6,922 nucleotides of DNA from Thermoleophilia bacterium (GTDB taxonomy: Bacteria; Actinomycetota; Thermoleophilia; Miltoncostaeales; Miltoncostaeaceae). This document shows positions 4,487 to 6,922 of the stretch, in pieces. The notes under the pieces were generated by a model, which saw only the letters and a list, made by a program, of their open reading frames with translations, was not told where the DNA came from and made no database searches. Position 1 is the first letter of the stretch. Each line of letters opens with the position of its first letter. The DNA lies in assembly GCA_016463385.1 (NCBI GenBank), contig JAEMRL010000125.1:1-6922 (forward strand), read 5' to 3'. The position numbers and the translations under genes were made by a program.

Positions 4487-5719
4487 GTGCCGAGCGTAGA
4501 CCCCTTCGTCCAATTGGACGACGACGCGTCGTCCGATTGGACGGATCCCGGCCGGGCGGGCATCGACCGGGCCGGCATCGGGCTGCTCGCCGCCGGCCAC
4601 TTCGTCATCGACGCGAGCGTCGGGGCGGTGTCGGTGATGCTGCCGGTGTTCACGGCGGCCTTCGCGCTCTCCGACCTCGCCGCGAGCATGATCCTCGGGG
4701 CGTCGCTGCTCGCGTCGTCGGCGATCCAGCCCCTCTTCGGCCTGCTGGCCGACCGGCGGGCGTCGCCGGAGTTCCTGTGGGGCGGGGTCCTCGCCGGAGC
4801 GGTCGGGCTTGGCGTCTCGGGCCTCGCCGCCGGCTACCTCGGCATCCTCGCCTGCATCGTCGGATCGGGGCTCGGCATCGCCGCGTTCCACCCGGAGGCG
4901 GCGCGTGTCGCCAACCGGATGTCGGCCGGGCGGCCCGCGACCGGCCTGGCCTGGTTCATGGTGGGCGGCAACGCCGGCTTCGCCGCCGGGCCACTGCTCG
5001 CGGCGCTCGCGATCCCGTGGCTCGGGGCGCGCGCGACGCTCGTCTTCCTGGTGCCCGGGATCGCGGTCTCGGCCCTGCTGCTGGCGCGCCGGCGGCGCCT
5101 CTCGGTGGCGGTCCCGGTGCGATCGGCCGGGACGCCGCGGCCCGATCGTGCGAGCCTGTGGTCCATCGGACTCCTCCTCGCCTCCACCAGCATGCGCACC
5201 TGGACCCAGTTCTGCCTCCTGGCCCTGGTCCCGCTGATGCTCGTCGACGACCGCGGCTTCTCCGAGCAGGGCGCGGGCTTCGCGATCGTCGCCTTCTCGG
5301 GCGCGGGCGCGGTCGGGACGATCGCGGGGGCCGCCGTCGCCGACCGGTTCGGCGGGCGGCGGATGCTGCTCTGGACGATGCCGCTGGTCACCCCCCTGCT
5401 GCTGCTCTTCCTGGCCGGCGACGGACCGCTGTCGATCGTGGCGCTCGCCGCGGCAGGCTTCGTGCTGATGGCGTCCTTCTCCGTCACCGTGGCGATGGGA
5501 CAGGAGATGCTCCCCGGCCGGCTCGCCCTCGCGGCGGGGCTGATGATCGGGTTCGGCGCGGTCGGCTCGGCACCCCCGGGGCTGGCGCTGTTCGGCGCCA
5601 TCGCCGACGCGGCCGGCCGCGACACCGCCCTCTGGGCGATCGCCTGCCTGCCCCTCCTCGGCGCCGCGCTGGCGGCGCTGCTGCCCGACCGCCCCCACGG
5701 CGCGACGGTGGCCGGCTGA
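4487..5719 (+). CDS. MFS transporter, fosmidomycin-resistance (Fsr)-like
   Basis: The frame gives up to 410 residues, typical for a 12-helix MFS exporter. The first membrane segment starts near residue 31 (GIGLLAAGHFVIDASVG). The MFS loop motif appears as GLLADRR (85-91) and again in the second half as VADRFGGRR (284-292). FHPEAARVANR (134-144) and VGGNAGFAAGP (159-169), plus MGQEMLPGRLALAAG in the C-terminal half, are characteristic of the Fsr branch. It is an inner-membrane drug or metabolite efflux protein whose substrate cannot be told from sequence. The start is uncertain: an in-frame TGA at 4463 precedes it, and only GTG 4487 and TTG 4514 lie before the first helix, neither with a ribosome site. 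Starting at GTG 4487 means hairpin copy B is translated as part of a 30-residue N-terminal extension. The stop overlaps the rarA ATG (TGATG). Confidence 0.9.
   Translation: MPSVDPFVQLDDDASSDWTDPGRAGIDRAGIGLLAAGHFVIDASVGAVSVMLPVFTAAFALSDLAASMILGASLLASSAIQPLFGLLADRRASPEFLWGGVLAGAVGLGVSGLAAGYLGILACIVGSGLGIAAFHPEAARVANRMSAGRPATGLAWFMVGGNAGFAAGPLLAALAIPWLGARATLVFLVPGIAVSALLLARRRRLSVAVPVRSAGTPRPDRASLWSIGLLLASTSMRTWTQFCLLALVPLMLVDDRGFSEQGAGFAIVAFSGAGAVGTIAGAAVADRFGGRRMLLWTMPLVTPLLLLFLAGDGPLSIVALAAAGFVLMASFSVTVAMGQEMLPGRLALAAGLMIGFGAVGSAPPGLALFGAIADAAGRDTALWAIACLPLLGAALAALLPDRPHGATVAG
4505..4545 (+). repeat. Hairpin repeat element, copy B
   Basis: GTCCAATTGGAC (4508-4519) is followed by an 11-nt spacer and GTCCGATTGGAC (4531-4542), the same arms and spacing as copy A in the same orientation. 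The RNA stem runs 4505-4522 with 4528-4545, 18 bp with a 5-nt loop, including the same U-G wobble as copy A. The spacer sequence differs from copy A but still extends the stem (GAC with GTC). This copy lies at the 5' end of the MFS frame, where it would encode VQLDDDASSDWTD. Confidence 0.8.
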
Positions 5720-6922
5720 TGGCGCGCGGCGGAGGACCGCCCCAGGGCGACCTCTTCGGCGAGGCCGTCGAGTCGCGCCTCGAGCGCAGCCGCCCCCTTC
5801 CCGCGCGGATCCGGCCGGAGGGCCTCGACGACGTCGTCGGCCAGGAGGCGCTGCTCGGCCCCGACGGGGCGCTGCGGGCGGCGATCGCGGGCGACCGGGT
5901 CCCGTCGATGATCCTCTACGGCCCCCCGGGCAGCGGTAAGACGACGCTCGCCCGCGTCGTCGCGCAGAGCACCGCCTCGGCCTTCGAGGAGCTCTCGGCG
6001 GTGTCGGCCACCGTCGCCGACGTCCGCGCCGTGATGCAGCGGGCGCGCGACCGCCTGGCGGCGGGCACCGCCACGGTGCTCTTCCTCGACGAGATCCACC
6101 GCTTCAACCGGGCCCAGCAGGACGCGCTGCTGCCGGCCGTCGAGGACGGGCTGGTCACGCTGATCGGCGCCACGACCCAGAACCCGTGGTACGAGGTCAA
6201 CGCCGCCCTGGTCTCGCGGATGCGGGTCTGGGTGCTCGAGCCACTCGGCCCCGAGGCCGTGGGCGCGCTCCTCGACCGGGCCGTCGCCCACCCCAAGGGC
6301 CTCGCCGGCCGGGTCCGCCTCGGCGACGAGAGCCGCGCGGCGATCGTCGCGCGCGCCGGGGGCGACGCGCGCGGGGCCCTCAACCTGCTGGAGGCGGCGG
6401 CGGCCGACACCGCCGACGGGCGCGAGATCCCCCTCGAGGCCGTCCAGGCGGCCGCGGGCGGGCGCGCCGTGGTCTACGACCGGCAGGGAGACGCCCACTA
6501 CGACACGATCTCGGCCTTCATCAAGAGCCTGCGCGGCAGCGACCCGGACGCCGCGATCTACTACCTGGCCGTGATGCTGAAGGGCGGCGAGGACCCCAAG
6601 TTCATCGCCCGCCGCCTGATCGTCGCCGCCAGCGAGGACGTCGGCAACGCCGACCCGCGGGCGCTCGAGGTTGCGGTCGCCGCCGGGCGCGCCGTCGAGT
6701 TCGTCGGGCTCCCCGAGGCCCGGATCTCCCTGGCCCAGGCCACGACGTACATCGCCCTCGCGCCGAAGTCGAACGCGTCGTACCGGGCGATCAACGCCGC
6801 GCTGGCGCGCGTCGAGCAGGAGGGCGCCCGCCGCCCGCCCCTGGCGCTGCGCGACTCGAGCGTGGCCAACGCGCGCGGCCTCGGCAACGGCGAGGGCTAC
6901 CAGTACCCGCACGACCACGAGG
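5719..6922 (+). CDS. rarA: Replication-associated recombination protein RarA/MgsA (AAA+ ATPase), 3' truncated
   Basis: The frame opens at ATG 5719 and runs off the window after 401 residues; the family is about 430-450 long, so only the C-terminal end is missing. After DLFG at the N-terminus comes RIRPEGLDDVVGQEALLG. AAA+ motifs are intact: Walker A GPPGSGKT (68-75), Walker B LFLDEIHRFN (121-130), sensor 1 with ATTQNP around Asn155, the arginine-finger region ALVSRMRV (Arg167) and sensor 2 GGDARGALNLLE (Arg218). The C-terminal tetramerisation region shows YDTISAFIKSLRGSD, SEDVGNADP and the late GYQYPHD. RarA acts as a homotetrameric ATPase at stalled replication forks and related structures (family knowledge). 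The ATG overlaps the MFS stop by one base, suggesting coupled translation; the link between an exporter and a fork protein is probably incidental. Confidence 0.95.
   Translation, partial: MARGGGPPQGDLFGEAVESRLERSRPLPARIRPEGLDDVVGQEALLGPDGALRAAIAGDRVPSMILYGPPGSGKTTLARVVAQSTASAFEELSAVSATVADVRAVMQRARDRLAAGTATVLFLDEIHRFNRAQQDALLPAVEDGLVTLIGATTQNPWYEVNAALVSRMRVWVLEPLGPEAVGALLDRAVAHPKGLAGRVRLGDESRAAIVARAGGDARGALNLLEAAAADTADGREIPLEAVQAAAGGRAVVYDRQGDAHYDTISAFIKSLRGSDPDAAIYYLAVMLKGGEDPKFIARRLIVAASEDVGNADPRALEVAVAAGRAVEFVGLPEARISLAQATTYIALAPKSNASYRAINAALARVEQEGARRPPLALRDSSVANARGLGNGEGYQYPHDHE

Noticed and set aside
4215..4499. 94-codon plus-strand frame opposite the small minus gene
   Set aside because: Composition is Gly/Arg/Glu-rich and shadow-like, and it reads through hairpin copy A; the minus frame has better codon bias.
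4222..4545. CRISPR array or transposon ends
   Set aside because: Only two repeat units about 284 bp apart with a gene between them, no short regular spacers, no transposase and no target-site duplications seen.
4118..5698. 526-codon minus-strand frame opposite the MFS gene
   Set aside because: Low-complexity Arg/Gly/Asp/Gln-rich translation, antisense to a clear transporter.
4834..6918. 694-codon minus-strand frame opposite the MFS and rarA genes
   Set aside because: Antisense artefact; the plus strand has intact Walker A, Walker B and sensor motifs of RarA throughout.

Overview
The window is very GC-rich (by eye about 70% or more), has strong G/C third-position bias and uses GTG starts freely. 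The lipoprotein N-terminus, with an Ala-rich signal, a Gly-Gly after the lipobox Cys and a TVTRTVTT linker, together with the CysO/CysM/Mec set, suggests an actinobacterium. My best guess is Thermoleophilia (Solirubrobacterales/Gaiellales-like), inferred from protein style and not from any marker gene.

Layout. Positions 1-249 (+) hold the C-terminal tail of an unidentified protein, rich in Lys/Arg/Glu/Ala/Pro with internal tandem repeats. Its stop lies 3 bp from the convergent stop of a five-gene minus-strand operon (3820 down to 253). In transcription order the operon encodes a rhodanese-E1 adenylyltransferase (MoeZ/MoeB-like), the sulfur carrier CysO (C-terminal Gly-Gly), the cysteine synthase CysM, a JAMM/M67 metallopeptidase (Mec) and an uncharacterised lipoprotein. 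Three junctions overlap (TGATG, TGATG, GTGA) and the fourth has a 10-nt gap, so translation is probably coupled. Together the first four products form the protein-thiocarboxylate route to cysteine known from Mycobacterium tuberculosis: MoeZ adenylates and sulfurates CysO, CysM adds the sulfur to activated serine on CysO, and Mec releases cysteine.

Positions 3821-3950 form a divergent intergenic region with a possible promoter for the cysteine operon. Next come a small putative zinc-ribbon protein (3951-4214, +), a small unrecognised minus-strand gene (4263-4484), an MFS transporter of the fosmidomycin-resistance type (4487-5719, +) and rarA (from 5719, +), which runs off the window. The MFS and rarA genes overlap by one base (TGATG).

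The least explained structure is a pair of same-orientation hairpin elements at about 4222-4260 and 4505-4545. Each has the form GTCCAATTGGAC-N11-GTCCGATTGGAC. The arms are identical between copies, but the inner spacers differ while still extending the stem. They flank the small minus-strand gene, and the second copy lies inside the 5' coding region of the MFS gene. No RNA genes, CRISPR arrays or transposases were seen, and no stretch over 300 bp lacks a gene.
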